A program made the position numbers and the translations under genes. The notes beneath the pieces are model-generated. The model made no database searches. It was not told where the DNA came from and saw only the letters and a list, made by a program, of their open reading frames with translations. From NCBI GenBank assembly GCA_937896205.1, contig CALBNA010000136.1:1-18060 (forward strand): a stretch of 18,060 bases of DNA, in the 5' to 3' direction. Positions 1 through 9,153 of this stretch are shown in pieces (the stretch's first letter is position 1; each line of letters opens with the position of its first letter). This DNA comes from an uncultured Campylobacter sp. (lineage in GTDB: Bacteria; Campylobacterota; Campylobacteria; Campylobacterales; Campylobacteraceae).

Positions 1-3336
<3,336 letters not shown>

Positions 3337-3372
3337 CTACCTCATGGTATAAGTTTGAAAGAAAGTAAATAA

Positions 3373-3386
3373 CCGCACGTCTGCGG
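3373..3386 (-). promoter_or_regulatory. Small hairpin in rpoB leader
   Basis: The arms CCGCA and TGCGG (3373-3377 and 3382-3386) enclose a four-base loop. On the transcribed minus strand the stem is followed by TTATTTACTTTC. It lies downstream of the stronger hairpin at 3407-3425, giving tandem stems between rplL and rpoB. Its function is inferred only. Confidence 0.45.
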
Positions 3387-3406
3387 CATCTTTGTAAAAA
3401 TTAAAT

Positions 3407-3425
3407 AAGGAGGCGTCGCCTCCTT
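3407..3425 (-). terminator. Attenuator-like hairpin between rplL and rpoB
   Basis: The 19-base sequence is a perfect inverted repeat, AAGGAGGCG, one central base, then CGCCTCCTT. On the transcribed strand it is followed by the T-rich tract TTATTTAATTTTT. It starts 18 nt beyond the rplL stop codon. In E. coli a partial terminator between rplL and rpoB lets L7/L12 be made in excess over the polymerase subunits; the position and shape here suggest the same job. Partial rather than full termination is inferred because rpoB has no other evident promoter in the 109-nt spacer. Confidence 0.7.
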
Positions 3426-3442
3426 TGTAAAAATAAGTGAAA

Positions 3443-3820
3443 TTATTTAAGTTCGACTTTAGCGCCAGCTTCTTCAAGCTCTTTTTTAGCTGCTTCAGCC
3501 TCATCTTTGCTAACACCCTCTTTAATAACAGAAGGAGTTTGCTCAACTGCGTCTTTAGCCTCTTTAAGACCAAGACCTGTAAGAGCGCGAACAACTTTAA
3601 TAACGTTGATTTTCTTGTCGCCGCCGTCAACTAGAACAACGTTAAATTCTGTTTTCTCTTCAGCTGCATCAGCTGCGCCGCCTGCTGCTGCGCCGCCTGC
3701 TACCATTACTGGAGCAGCGCTTACGCCAAATTTCTCTTCAAATTCTTTTACTAGTTCGCTTAGCTCTAATACTGAAAGATTAGAGATAAATTCTAATACG
3801 TCCTCTTTGGTAATTGCCAT
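3443..3820 (-). CDS. rplL: 50S ribosomal protein L7/L12
   Basis: The product is 125 residues, the normal length for this stalk protein, which recruits translation factor GTPases to the 50S subunit. The N-terminal dimerisation region (about residues 1-30, ending near [10 protein letters not shown]) is followed by an Ala/Gly-rich hinge (about 38-52). The C-terminal factor-binding domain has the typical [20 protein letters not shown] stretch (about 73-92). The start at 3820 is preceded by AAAGGA. The gene sits 16 nt downstream of rplJ, as expected for co-translated L10 and L12. The hairpin after its stop probably raises its expression relative to rpoB. Confidence 0.98.
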   Translation of the reverse strand: MAITKEDVLEFISNLSVLELSELVKEFEEKFGVSAAPVMVAGGAAAGGAADAAEEKTEFNVVLVDGGDKKINVIKVVRALTGLGLKEAKDAVEQTPSVIKEGVSKDEAEAAKKELEEAGAKVELK

Positions 3821-3836
3821 TTTTTATCCTTTTATA

Positions 3837-4319
3837 TTATGCTGATTTTTCTTTTTTTTCTTTAAGCGCATTTAGTCCAATAGTGAAATTTTGGATAGGC
3901 GCATTCCAAACTTGCAAAAGCATAGCAAGCAACTCATCACGGCTAGGCATCTTAGATAGAGCTTTAACCTTCTCAACGCTTGCAACTTCACCGTCAATAT
4001 GAGCGGTTTTGATTTTGAATAGTTCGCTGTTAGTCTCTTCAAATTTAGCCGCAACCTTAGTAGCTGAAAGCTGATCGCCCCAGATAAAGATATTTGTATC
4101 TTTTAAGACCATACCAGACTTTTCAACATTATTAAGAGCGATATTTGCAAGAGTATTTTTTACGATTTGAACTTTTACGTTTAAAACTCTAGCAGCATCT
4201 CTTAATGCTTCTAGTTTTTTAGTGCTAAGACCGCGATAATCGCAAACTATAATCGCTTCATTTTCTTTAAATTCGGCTTCAAGTTTACTGATTATTTCAG
4301 ATTTTTCGTTTCTCGTCAT
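3837..4319 (-). CDS. rplJ: 50S ribosomal protein L10
   Basis: The 160-residue product is the base of the ribosomal stalk. It binds 23S rRNA and carries L7/L12 dimers on its C-terminal helix. The N-terminal half shows the L10 pattern, including the [20 protein letters not shown] segment (about residues 23-42) and [13 protein letters not shown] (about 51-63). The C-terminal part from about 125 is helical and Leu/Lys-rich, matching the L12-binding tail. A 110-nt leader separates it from rplA and contains a stem of the L10-leader type, so feedback by the L10-L12 complex on its own mRNA is likely. Confidence 0.97.
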   Translation of the reverse strand: MTRNEKSEIISKLEAEFKENEAIIVCDYRGLSTKKLEALRDAARVLNVKVQIVKNTLANIALNNVEKSGMVLKDTNIFIWGDQLSATKVAAKFEETNSELFKIKTAHIDGEVASVEKVKALSKMPSRDELLAMLLQVWNAPIQNFTIGLNALKEKKEKSA

Positions 4320-4351
4320 CTAGTTTTTCTCCTTTCCGACTAGTGATTTCA

Positions 4352-4393
4352 AGCAGAGCGGCATAAAAGCACGATTAAGCAAAAGCCTCTGCT
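4352..4393 (-). promoter_or_regulatory. Ribosomal protein L10 leader (L10-L12 autoregulatory RNA)
   Basis: On the minus strand the arms AGCAGAGGC (4385-4393) and GCCGCTCTGCT (4352-4362) pair with a one-base bulge around an A/T-rich loop region. This starts about 70 nt before the rplJ ATG. The GCAGAGGC ... GCCGCTCTGC form and its place before rplJL match the L10 leader family, in which L10 complexed with L12 binds a bulged stem and represses translation. I identified it by eye and did not run a covariance model. Confidence 0.72.
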
Positions 4394-4429
4394 ATCTCCA
4401 ATCTAAGATAAAAATTTATTAGCTATAAA

Positions 4430-5134
4430 TTAGCGTAGATCCATAAGCTCTTGAGTCTCAAGCAAAACAGAAGGACTCATAGTTAATGATAAAGCGGCGC
4501 TCTTAATATATCTACCTTTTGCTGCCGCAGGTTTTTGTCTATTTACCGCTTTGATAAGAGTTGAAATATTATCGTTTAATTGCTCTTTTGAAAAGCTAAC
4601 TTTACCAAGGCCAGCGTGTATATTTCCTTGCTTATCTACGCGGAAATTAACTTGACCGCTTTTTGCGTTATTAACAGCTTGAGCTACATCCATAGTAACA
4701 GTGCCTGTTTTTGGGTTTGGCATAAGACCTTTTGGTCCTAAAATTCGTCCTACTTTACCAACTAAGCCCATTAAATTTGGAGTAGCGATAAGAACGTCGA
4801 AATTCATAATTCCTTTTTGGATATCCTCAACAAGCTCGTCGCTACCGACTATATCAGCACCAGCAGCTTTTGCTTCATCGGCTTTTGCATCTTTTGCTAT
4901 AACGGCTACGCGAACGGTTTTACCAGTTCCTGCAGGAAGCACTACCGAGCCTCTAACCATTTGATCGGCATGTCTTGGATCGACGTTAAGTTTTAGTGCT
5001 ATTTCAACTGTTTCGTCAAATTTAGCGCTTTTTAGTAATTTTACAGTATCAATAGCATCTGCTAAAGAGTAGGTTTTGGTGGTATCAACTTTTTCAAGTA
5101 GCTTACCAAATCTTTTTGTAGTTTTTTTTGACAT
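4430..5134 (-). CDS. rplA: 50S ribosomal protein L1
   Basis: The 234-residue product matches the usual bacterial L1 length of about 230. L1 forms the mobile L1 stalk near the E site and in many bacteria represses its own operon. The signature [21 protein letters not shown] (within about residues 70-90) and the block with [15 protein letters not shown] (about 133-147) are both present. The final residues (about 203-234) are the usual L1 C-terminal extension. The start at 5134 lies shortly after a GGAG. It follows rplK after a 120-nt spacer with two hairpins, which is longer than most gaps in this cluster. Confidence 0.97.
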   Translation of the reverse strand: MSKKTTKRFGKLLEKVDTTKTYSLADAIDTVKLLKSAKFDETVEIALKLNVDPRHADQMVRGSVVLPAGTGKTVRVAVIAKDAKADEAKAAGADIVGSDELVEDIQKGIMNFDVLIATPNLMGLVGKVGRILGPKGLMPNPKTGTVTMDVAQAVNNAKSGQVNFRVDKQGNIHAGLGKVSFSKEQLNDNISTLIKAVNRQKPAAAKGRYIKSAALSLTMSPSVLLETQELMDLR

Positions 5135-5186
5135 TAGTTTCTCCGCATTTTTAAATTTTATGCTTCCACATTGTCAAATTTAAAAT

Positions 5187-5213
5187 ACACGCGCTATAAA
5201 TATTAACGCGTGT
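5187..5213 (-). promoter_or_regulatory. Hairpin in the rplK-rplA spacer
   Basis: The arms ACACGCG (5187-5193) and CGCGTGT (5207-5213) form a perfect 7-bp stem with a 13-base A/T loop, ending 52 nt before the rplA start. It is not followed by a T tract on the transcribed strand, so it is unlikely to be a terminator. A role as an L1 translational operator or a processing site is possible but is inference from position. Confidence 0.45.
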
Positions 5214-5233
5214 GCATAAACTTAACTTTATAA

Positions 5234-5256
5234 AATCCTTATGTGGTAAAAGGATT
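5234..5256 (-). promoter_or_regulatory. Hairpin overlapping the rplK stop codon
   Basis: The arms AATCCTT (5234-5240) and AAGGATT (5250-5256) form a 7-bp stem with a 9-base loop. The stem begins inside the rplK stop codon and is followed on the transcribed strand by TTATAAAG, which is too weak a T tract for a confident terminator call. It may stabilise the rplK 3' end or tune read-through into rplA. Confidence 0.35.
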
Positions 5257-5680
5257 AATCTACTACCGTAATTCCTATTGAGCGAGCCGAACCAGCAATG
5301 ATTTTAGCTGCTTGCTCTCTATCTTTAGTATTTAAGTCGGCAATTTTTTTCTCAACTATTTCAAGTACCTGAGCTTTTGTGAGCTTGGCTACTTTATTTT
5401 TTAACGGATTATCCGAACCTTTTTCTATACCTGCAGCTTTTTTAATCAAATCCGTAGCAGGCGGCTGTTTTGTAATAAATGTAAAGCTTCTATCTGCATA
5501 AACAGTAATAACGACCGGAACTCTAAAGCCAGCCATATCTTTTGTTCTTTCGTTAAACGCCTTACAAAATTCCATAATATTAACGCCTTGCTGACCAAGA
5601 GCCGGGCCTACCGGAGGGCTTGGATTTGCTTTTGCAGCAGCAATGTGTAATTTAATTTCGCCTATAACTTTTTTAGCCAT
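5255..5680 (-). CDS. rplK: 50S ribosomal protein L11
   Basis: The 141-residue product has the standard L11 length and both domains. The N-terminal part carries the proline-rich [20 protein letters not shown] stretch (about residues 15-34), the thiostrepton-contact region. The C-terminal rRNA-binding domain ends with ARSIGITV. L11 binds the GTPase-associated region of 23S rRNA with the L10 stalk. The start at 5680 follows AAGGAG. It lies 10 nt downstream of nusG and is probably on the same transcript. Confidence 0.98.
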   Translation of the reverse strand: MAKKVIGEIKLHIAAAKANPSPPVGPALGQQGVNIMEFCKAFNERTKDMAGFRVPVVITVYADRSFTFITKQPPATDLIKKAAGIEKGSDNPLKNKVAKLTKAQVLEIVEKKIADLNTKDREQAAKIIAGSARSIGITVVD

Positions 5681-5690
5681 AAACTTCTCC

Positions 5691-6221
5691 TTATACTATC
5701 TTCTCGACTTGTGAATATAAAATTTCAACTGGGGTGCTTCTACCAAATATTGAAACATTTAGCCTTAGCTTTCCGTGTATCATATCGTACTCTTCTACTA
5801 TACCAGTAAAATTCGCGAAAGGCCCTTCCGTAATACGAACATTTTCTCCGTTATCAAAGAAAATTTTTGGTTTAGGAGCAGCTCGCTTTTGGACTTTTTC
5901 TAAAATTAAATTTATATCTTTTTCGCTTAACGGCGTAGGTTTTTTTGCTTCACCTATAAATCTACCGACTTTAGGAAGAGACTGAATCTTGTGCCAAAGA
6001 GCTGTATCCAAATCAAGATGTGCAAAAGCATATCCAGGATAAAGACTTCTTTCGTTTATTTTTTTCTTGCCGTTTTTGATTTCTATTACATCTTCAGTAG
6101 GAACTATAATCTCTTTTAGTTGTTCTTCAATATGATTATCTCTAACTAAATTTTCAATAGCTCTCTTTACGCTCATTTCGCTACCGGCATAAGTTTGAAT
6201 CGCATACCATTTATGTGCCAT
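5691..6221 (-). CDS. nusG: Transcription termination/antitermination factor NusG
   Basis: The 176-residue product is full length for NusG, which binds RNA polymerase and couples it to Rho or to the ribosome. The N-terminal NGN domain begins with [12 protein letters not shown] (about residues 4-15) and includes [14 protein letters not shown] (about 59-72). The C-terminal KOW domain is recognisable as [20 protein letters not shown] (about 125-144). The ATG at 6221 is preceded at 7 nt by AAGG, which overlaps the secE stop. The secE-nusG-rplK-rplA order is the standard bacterial arrangement. Confidence 0.98.
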   Translation of the reverse strand: MAHKWYAIQTYAGSEMSVKRAIENLVRDNHIEEQLKEIIVPTEDVIEIKNGKKKINERSLYPGYAFAHLDLDTALWHKIQSLPKVGRFIGEAKKPTPLSEKDINLILEKVQKRAAPKPKIFFDNGENVRITEGPFANFTGIVEEYDMIHGKLRLNVSIFGRSTPVEILYSQVEKIV

Positions 6222-6230
6222 GATTCAACC

Positions 6231-6410
6231 TTAAATCAGTTTTGAAAGAGAGAAAGACATAATTGCATCAACAAGAGCTAAAAAAAGTGAAACAATGGCT
6301 ACTACAGCAAAAACTGTTATAAAAGCATTTCTTATTTGCTCTTTGAGCGGAAAAATTACCTTTCCGATTTCGACGCGAGAAAGCTTTATATAATTTATCA
6401 TTTTTTCCAT
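6231..6410 (-). CDS. secE: Preprotein translocase subunit SecE
   Basis: This is a short single-span SecE of 59 residues and a component of the SecYEG channel. An amphipathic N-terminal helix (about residues 6-27, with IFPLKEQIRNA at 19-29) precedes one membrane segment (about 30-51). I chose the ATG at 6410, giving MEKMINYIKL, because AAGG sits 6 nt upstream and C. jejuni SecE starts in the same way. A longer in-frame reading from 6458 would translate through the tRNA-Trp gene and is rejected. Like other Campylobacter SecE proteins it lacks the two extra N-terminal helices of the E. coli protein. Confidence 0.95.
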   Translation of the reverse strand: MEKMINYIKLSRVEIGKVIFPLKEQIRNAFITVFAVVAIVSLFLALVDAIMSFSLSKLI

Positions 6411-6424
6411 TTTTAACCTTTTGA

Positions 6425-6500
6425 TGGCAGGGCAAGAGGGATTCGAACCCCCAACCATTGGATTTGGAATCCAGCGCTCTACCGTTGGAGCTATTGCCCT
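6425..6500 (-). tRNA. tRNA-Trp (anticodon CCA)
   Basis: This 76-nt cloverleaf on the minus strand has acceptor AGGGCAA paired with TTGCCCT, anticodon stem CTGGA/TCCAG around loop TTCCAAA (anticodon CCA), T arm GGTTCGAATCC, and an encoded 3' CCA. It sits between rpmG and secE, 14 nt upstream of the secE start, so its 3' processing must cut the common transcript. Confidence 0.97.
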
Positions 6501-6508
6501 AAAAAGCC

Positions 6509-6679
6509 TTAGCTCTTTAACTTAACTTCTTTATGAACAGTATGTTTTTTTAGTCTTGGGCAATATTTTTTTAGTTCTAATTTTTCAGTCGTTGTCTTGC
6601 TATTTTTTACTGTAGTGTAATTTATATCACCTGATTCAGAACATTTAAGACCGACTTTTATTCTATTACCTTTTGCCAT
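6509..6679 (-). CDS. rpmG: 50S ribosomal protein L33 (zinc-poor form)
   Basis: Translating the minus strand from the ATG at 6679 gives 56 residues starting [20 protein letters not shown]. The body [20 protein letters not shown] (26-45) is typical of L33. Zinc-binding L33 proteins carry two CxxC pairs. Here only C13 and C40 remain, and the partner positions are S16 and L43, so a four-cysteine zinc site cannot form. The gene lies 51 nt after tuf, just beyond a terminator-like hairpin, and is preceded by GAAGGGA. The tRNA-Trp gene follows within 10 nt. Confidence 0.95.
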   Translation of the reverse strand: MAKGNRIKVGLKCSESGDINYTTVKNSKTTTEKLELKKYCPRLKKHTVHKEVKLKS

Positions 6680-6690
6680 AAATTCCCTTC

Positions 6691-6713
6691 AAAAAAGCGG
6701 AGAAAAACTCCGC
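6691..6713 (-). terminator. Intrinsic terminator or attenuator after tuf
   Basis: On the minus strand GCGGAG, loop TTTTT, CTCCGC is followed directly by six T residues. It starts 17 nt after the tuf stop and ends 11 nt before the rpmG start. It has the full form of a Rho-independent terminator, but no promoter is evident between it and rpmG. Partial read-through to rpmG, secE, nusG and the r-protein genes is therefore inferred. Confidence 0.8.
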
Positions 6714-6730
6714 CAAAATATAAAATTAAA

Positions 6731-7930
6731 TTATGCTAGAATCTTAGAAACAACGCCTGAGCCGACTGTTCTACCACCTTCACGGATCGCAAAGCGAGTT
6801 CCCTCTTCAAGAGCAACTGGCGCAATAAGCTCAACAGTTATCTTTAGGTTGTCACCAGGCATAACCATCTCTGTTCCTTCTGGAAGAGTGATAGAACCTG
6901 TAACATCAGTCGTTCTTACATAGAACTGCGGTCTATAGTTGTTAAAGAATGGAGTGTGGCGTCCACCTTCTTCTTTTGTTAAAATATAAACTTCACCCTC
7001 AAATTTAGTGTGAGGAGTAATTGATTTAGGTTTGCAAAGAACCATACCGCGCTCAACATCTTCTTTTTTTGTGCCTCTTAGAAGAACGCCTACGTTATCG
7101 CCTGCTTCACCTTGGTCCATTTCTTTTCTAAACATCTCGACGCCGGTAACTGTAGTAGTTTGAGTTGGTCTAATACCTACGATTTCGATGGTATCGCCGA
7201 CTTTTACCACACCTTTTTCAATTCTACCGGTAACAACCGTACCGCGACCAGAAATAGAGAAAACGTCCTCAATAGGCATCAAGAAATCTTTATCTGTTGC
7301 GCGTACTGGAGTTGGGATATACTCGTCAACTCTAGCCATAAGCTCAAGAACCTTTGCAGACCATTCGCCGTCTGTTCCAGCCTTAGCCTCATTAAGAGCT
7401 TGTAGAGCCGAGCCTGCTACGATTGGAGTATCGTCACCAGGGAAGTCGTACTCGTTTAGAAGCTCGCGAATTTCCATCTCAACTAGTTCAAGAAGCTCAG
7501 CATCGTCAACCATATCAGCTTTGTTCATGAAAACAACGATATATGGAACGCCTACTTGGCGAGATAGCAAGATGTGCTCTCTGGTTTGAGGCATTGGGCC
7601 GTCAGCAGCAGAAACAACTAGGATAGCACCGTCCATTTGAGCCGCACCGGTAATCATGTTTTTAACATAGTCGGCGTGGCCTGGGCAGTCAACGTGAGCA
7701 TAGTGGCGATTTTCAGTCTCATACTCAATATGAGAAGTAGCGATGGTAATACCGCGCTCTTTCTCCTCTGGAGCGTTGTCGATATTATCATAGTCTTTTA
7801 GTTCAGCAAGACCTTTTCTTGAAAGAACAGCAGAAATTGCAGCTGTCAAAGTTGTTTTACCATGGTCAACGTGACCGATAGTACCAATGTTTACGTGTGG
7901 CTTGTTACGTGAAAATTTTTCTTTTGCCAT
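6731..7930 (-). CDS. tuf: Translation elongation factor Tu
   Basis: The 399-residue product is full-length EF-Tu, the GTPase that delivers aminoacyl-tRNA to the ribosome. The G-domain motifs are GHVDHGKT (residues 19-26), switch I with RGITI (59-63), DCPGH (81-85) and NKAD (136-139). Domains 2 and 3 follow, with [11 protein letters not shown] (about 229-239) and the C-terminal [15 protein letters not shown] strong GGAGG precedes the ATG at 7930. It lies directly downstream of four tRNA genes, the same tRNA-tuf arrangement as the E. coli thrU-tyrU-glyT-thrT-tufB operon. A terminator-like hairpin follows the stop. Its codon use and word content look those of a highly expressed gene. Confidence 0.99.
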   Translation of the reverse strand: MAKEKFSRNKPHVNIGTIGHVDHGKTTLTAAISAVLSRKGLAELKDYDNIDNAPEEKERGITIATSHIEYETENRHYAHVDCPGHADYVKNMITGAAQMDGAILVVSAADGPMPQTREHILLSRQVGVPYIVVFMNKADMVDDAELLELVEMEIRELLNEYDFPGDDTPIVAGSALQALNEAKAGTDGEWSAKVLELMARVDEYIPTPVRATDKDFLMPIEDVFSISGRGTVVTGRIEKGVVKVGDTIEIVGIRPTQTTTVTGVEMFRKEMDQGEAGDNVGVLLRGTKKEDVERGMVLCKPKSITPHTKFEGEVYILTKEEGGRHTPFFNNYRPQFYVRTTDVTGSITLPEGTEMVMPGDNLKITVELIAPVALEEGTRFAIREGGRTVGSGVVSKILA

Positions 7931-7993
7931 CTCTTCCTCCGTAATGATATTTGCATTTTAAATTTATGCTTAATTTTTCTTCTCTAAAATCCG

Positions 7994-8068
<75 letters not shown>

Positions 8069-8069
8069 G

Positions 8070-8171
8070 TCAAACTCTTGGCATTAGAGAATTTTTGAAA
8101 AAGCATAAACAACTAAATGAAATTAAAAAGGTATGCCGTAGAAAATGTATAAAATTTAATATTTTTATCAT
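8070..8171 (-). CDS. Possible 33-residue hydrophobic mini-ORF between tRNA genes
   Basis: The spacer between tRNA-Gly and tRNA-Thr(GGT) is 132 nt, longer than the 8 and 57 nt between the other tRNAs of the group. On the minus strand it holds a 34-codon frame with an ATG at 8171 and GGGAG about 8 nt upstream. The predicted peptide starts MIKILNFIHF and is mostly hydrophobic. Its TGA stop lies 2 nt before the tRNA-Thr 5' end. I recognise no homologue, and an A/T-rich spacer can produce such a frame by chance, so confidence is low. Confidence 0.15.
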   Translation of the reverse strand: MIKILNFIHFLRHTFLISFSCLCFFKNSLMPRV

Positions 8172-8200
8172 CTTACAGCTCCCAGTTTAGTTCCAAAATC

Positions 8201-8277
8201 TGGAGCGGGAAACGGGGCTCGAACCCGCGACCCTCAGCTTGGAAGGCTGATGCTCTAGCCAACTGAGCTACTCCCGC
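8201..8277 (-). tRNA. tRNA-Gly (anticodon TCC)
   Basis: This 77-nt cloverleaf has acceptor GCGGGAG paired with TTCCCGC (one G-T pair), anticodon stem TCAGC/GCTGA around loop CTTCCAA, T arm GCGGGTTCGAGCCCCGT and an encoded CCA. It lies 8 nt downstream of tRNA-Tyr. Confidence 0.97.
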
Positions 8278-8285
8278 GCGTAGCA

Positions 8286-8370
<85 letters not shown>

Positions 8371-8427
8371 CTATTTTAAAAAATAAATGCTTTGCAATGG
8401 TATTTCTGGTCAAACACTGTTATGAAA

Positions 8428-8503
8428 TGGAGCTGGTGAACGGACTTGAACCGCCGACCCACTGCTTACAAGGCAGTAGCTCTACCAACTGAGCTACACC
8501 AGC
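8428..8503 (-). tRNA. tRNA-Thr (anticodon TGT)
   Basis: This 76-nt cloverleaf has acceptor GCTGGTG paired with CACCAGC (one weak pair next to the loop), anticodon stem ACTGC/GCAGT around loop CTTGTAA, T arm GGCGGTTCAAGTCCGTT and an encoded CCA. It is the first gene of the tRNA-tuf transcript, about 15 nt from the predicted start site. Confidence 0.96.
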
Positions 8504-8524
8504 ATCCTGATTTATGAAAGTTGG

Positions 8525-8553
8525 ATTATAGCCCAATTTCTTTTCAAAGTCAA
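8525..8553 (-). promoter_or_regulatory. Sigma70 promoter of the tRNA-tuf-ribosomal protein transcript
   Basis: On the minus strand TTGACT (8548-8553), a 17-base spacer and TATAAT (8525-8530) match the sigma70 consensus at optimal spacing. Transcription should start near 8518, about 15 nt before tRNA-Thr(TGT). Campylobacter promoters usually show a good -10 but no conserved -35, so a near-perfect -35 marks this as an unusually strong promoter. It fits the large demand for tRNA and EF-Tu. Confidence 0.85.
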
Positions 8554-8594
8554 GCTTTTTTTAAAATTTTTTGGAAATAAGGATAAAAAATTAG

Positions 8595-8621
8595 AATTTA
8601 GCCGCACATGCAAGCTAAATT
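8595..8621 (-). terminator. Probable intrinsic terminator after the SPOR-like gene
   Basis: On the minus strand AATTTAGC (8614-8621) and GCTAAATT (8595-8602) form an 8-bp stem with an 11-base loop, followed by CTAATTTTTT. The stem begins at the gene's stop codon and ends about 40 nt before the tRNA-tuf -35 box, so it would insulate the two transcripts. The stem is A/T-rich, which lowers confidence. Confidence 0.55.
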
Positions 8622-9062
8622 TTAGCCCATTGGTTCCGGAGCCTCTTTAAAAAATAGATCCGGCTTCTTTCTTAATCCTCGTTTTTTCGGCATATTTACG
8701 TCTTTTTCTTCTGCAGTGGTTTTAGAATCAAGGGCGCCTTTATCGTCGTTGTTTTCATTTTTTACTATCCCGGCGTACGCCTCTTTGTATCCTAAGGATT
8801 TTATTTTATTAATTAAAATTTTAATTTTTTCTCCGCTTAGCGGCTTTGTTCTTATCGCTATGGCGCGGTATCTACCAAATTTACCGCTAACGACCTTTTC
8901 GACGCCCTCAAGGTCACCTACTTTTCTTTCGACGGCTACTCTCGCGCTTTCTATTGCTTTTTCGCTTACGTCGTCGCCAAAAGCGCTCACAAAAATATGA
9001 TATTCGTCGTTTGCAAGCAAGGCGCCAAAAAACATCAAAATAACGAATATCACCTTTTTCAC
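8622..9062 (-). CDS. Small secreted protein with SPOR-like domain
   Basis: The 146-residue product starts with a GTG at 9062, supported by AAGGA 7 nt upstream. It begins with a signal peptide (MKKVIFVILMFFGALLA, residues 1-17) and probable cleavage before ND. Residues about 20-98 alternate strands and helices and include YHIFVSAFG, GRYRAIAIRTKPLSGEK and IKSLGYKEAYAG. That pattern resembles SPOR peptidoglycan-binding domains, but I regard the assignment as tentative. The tail (about 99-146) is charged and low in complexity, with KKRGLRKKPDLFFKEAPEP. A -10 box at 9117-9122 and a terminator after the stop suggest it is its own unit. A periplasmic or cell-wall role is inferred; no specific function is recognised. 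Confidence 0.75.
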   Translation of the reverse strand: MKKVIFVILMFFGALLANDEYHIFVSAFGDDVSEKAIESARVAVERKVGDLEGVEKVVSGKFGRYRAIAIRTKPLSGEKIKILINKIKSLGYKEAYAGIVKNENNDDKGALDSKTTAEEKDVNMPKKRGLRKKPDLFFKEAPEPMG

Positions 9063-9116
9063 GAAATTTCCTTAGGATATTTATCAAATTTTACAGTATC
9101 GACCGACCGTCTTATC

Positions 9117-9122
9117 ATTATA
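9117..9122 (-). promoter_or_regulatory. Promoter -10 box for the SPOR-like gene
   Basis: The minus strand reads GTTGTATAATGATAAG here. TATAAT is a perfect -10, with a T-rich stretch upstream as is typical in Campylobacter. A TTGACT also occurs, but 22 bases away, too far for a standard -35. The predicted leader is about 48 nt to the GTG start. Confidence 0.6.
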
Positions 9123-9153
9123 CAACAAAAAAATATAAACTTACAGTCAAACT

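Noticed and set aside
3337..3630. Minus-strand reading frame of 97 codons across the rplL-rpoB spacer
   Set aside because: It is mostly an out-of-frame reading of rplL with Leu/Lys-rich composition, and its end runs through the attenuator hairpins.
6411..6458. N-terminal extension of SecE
   Set aside because: It would be translated from the 3' half of the tRNA-Trp gene and has no ribosome binding site; the ATG at 6410 does.
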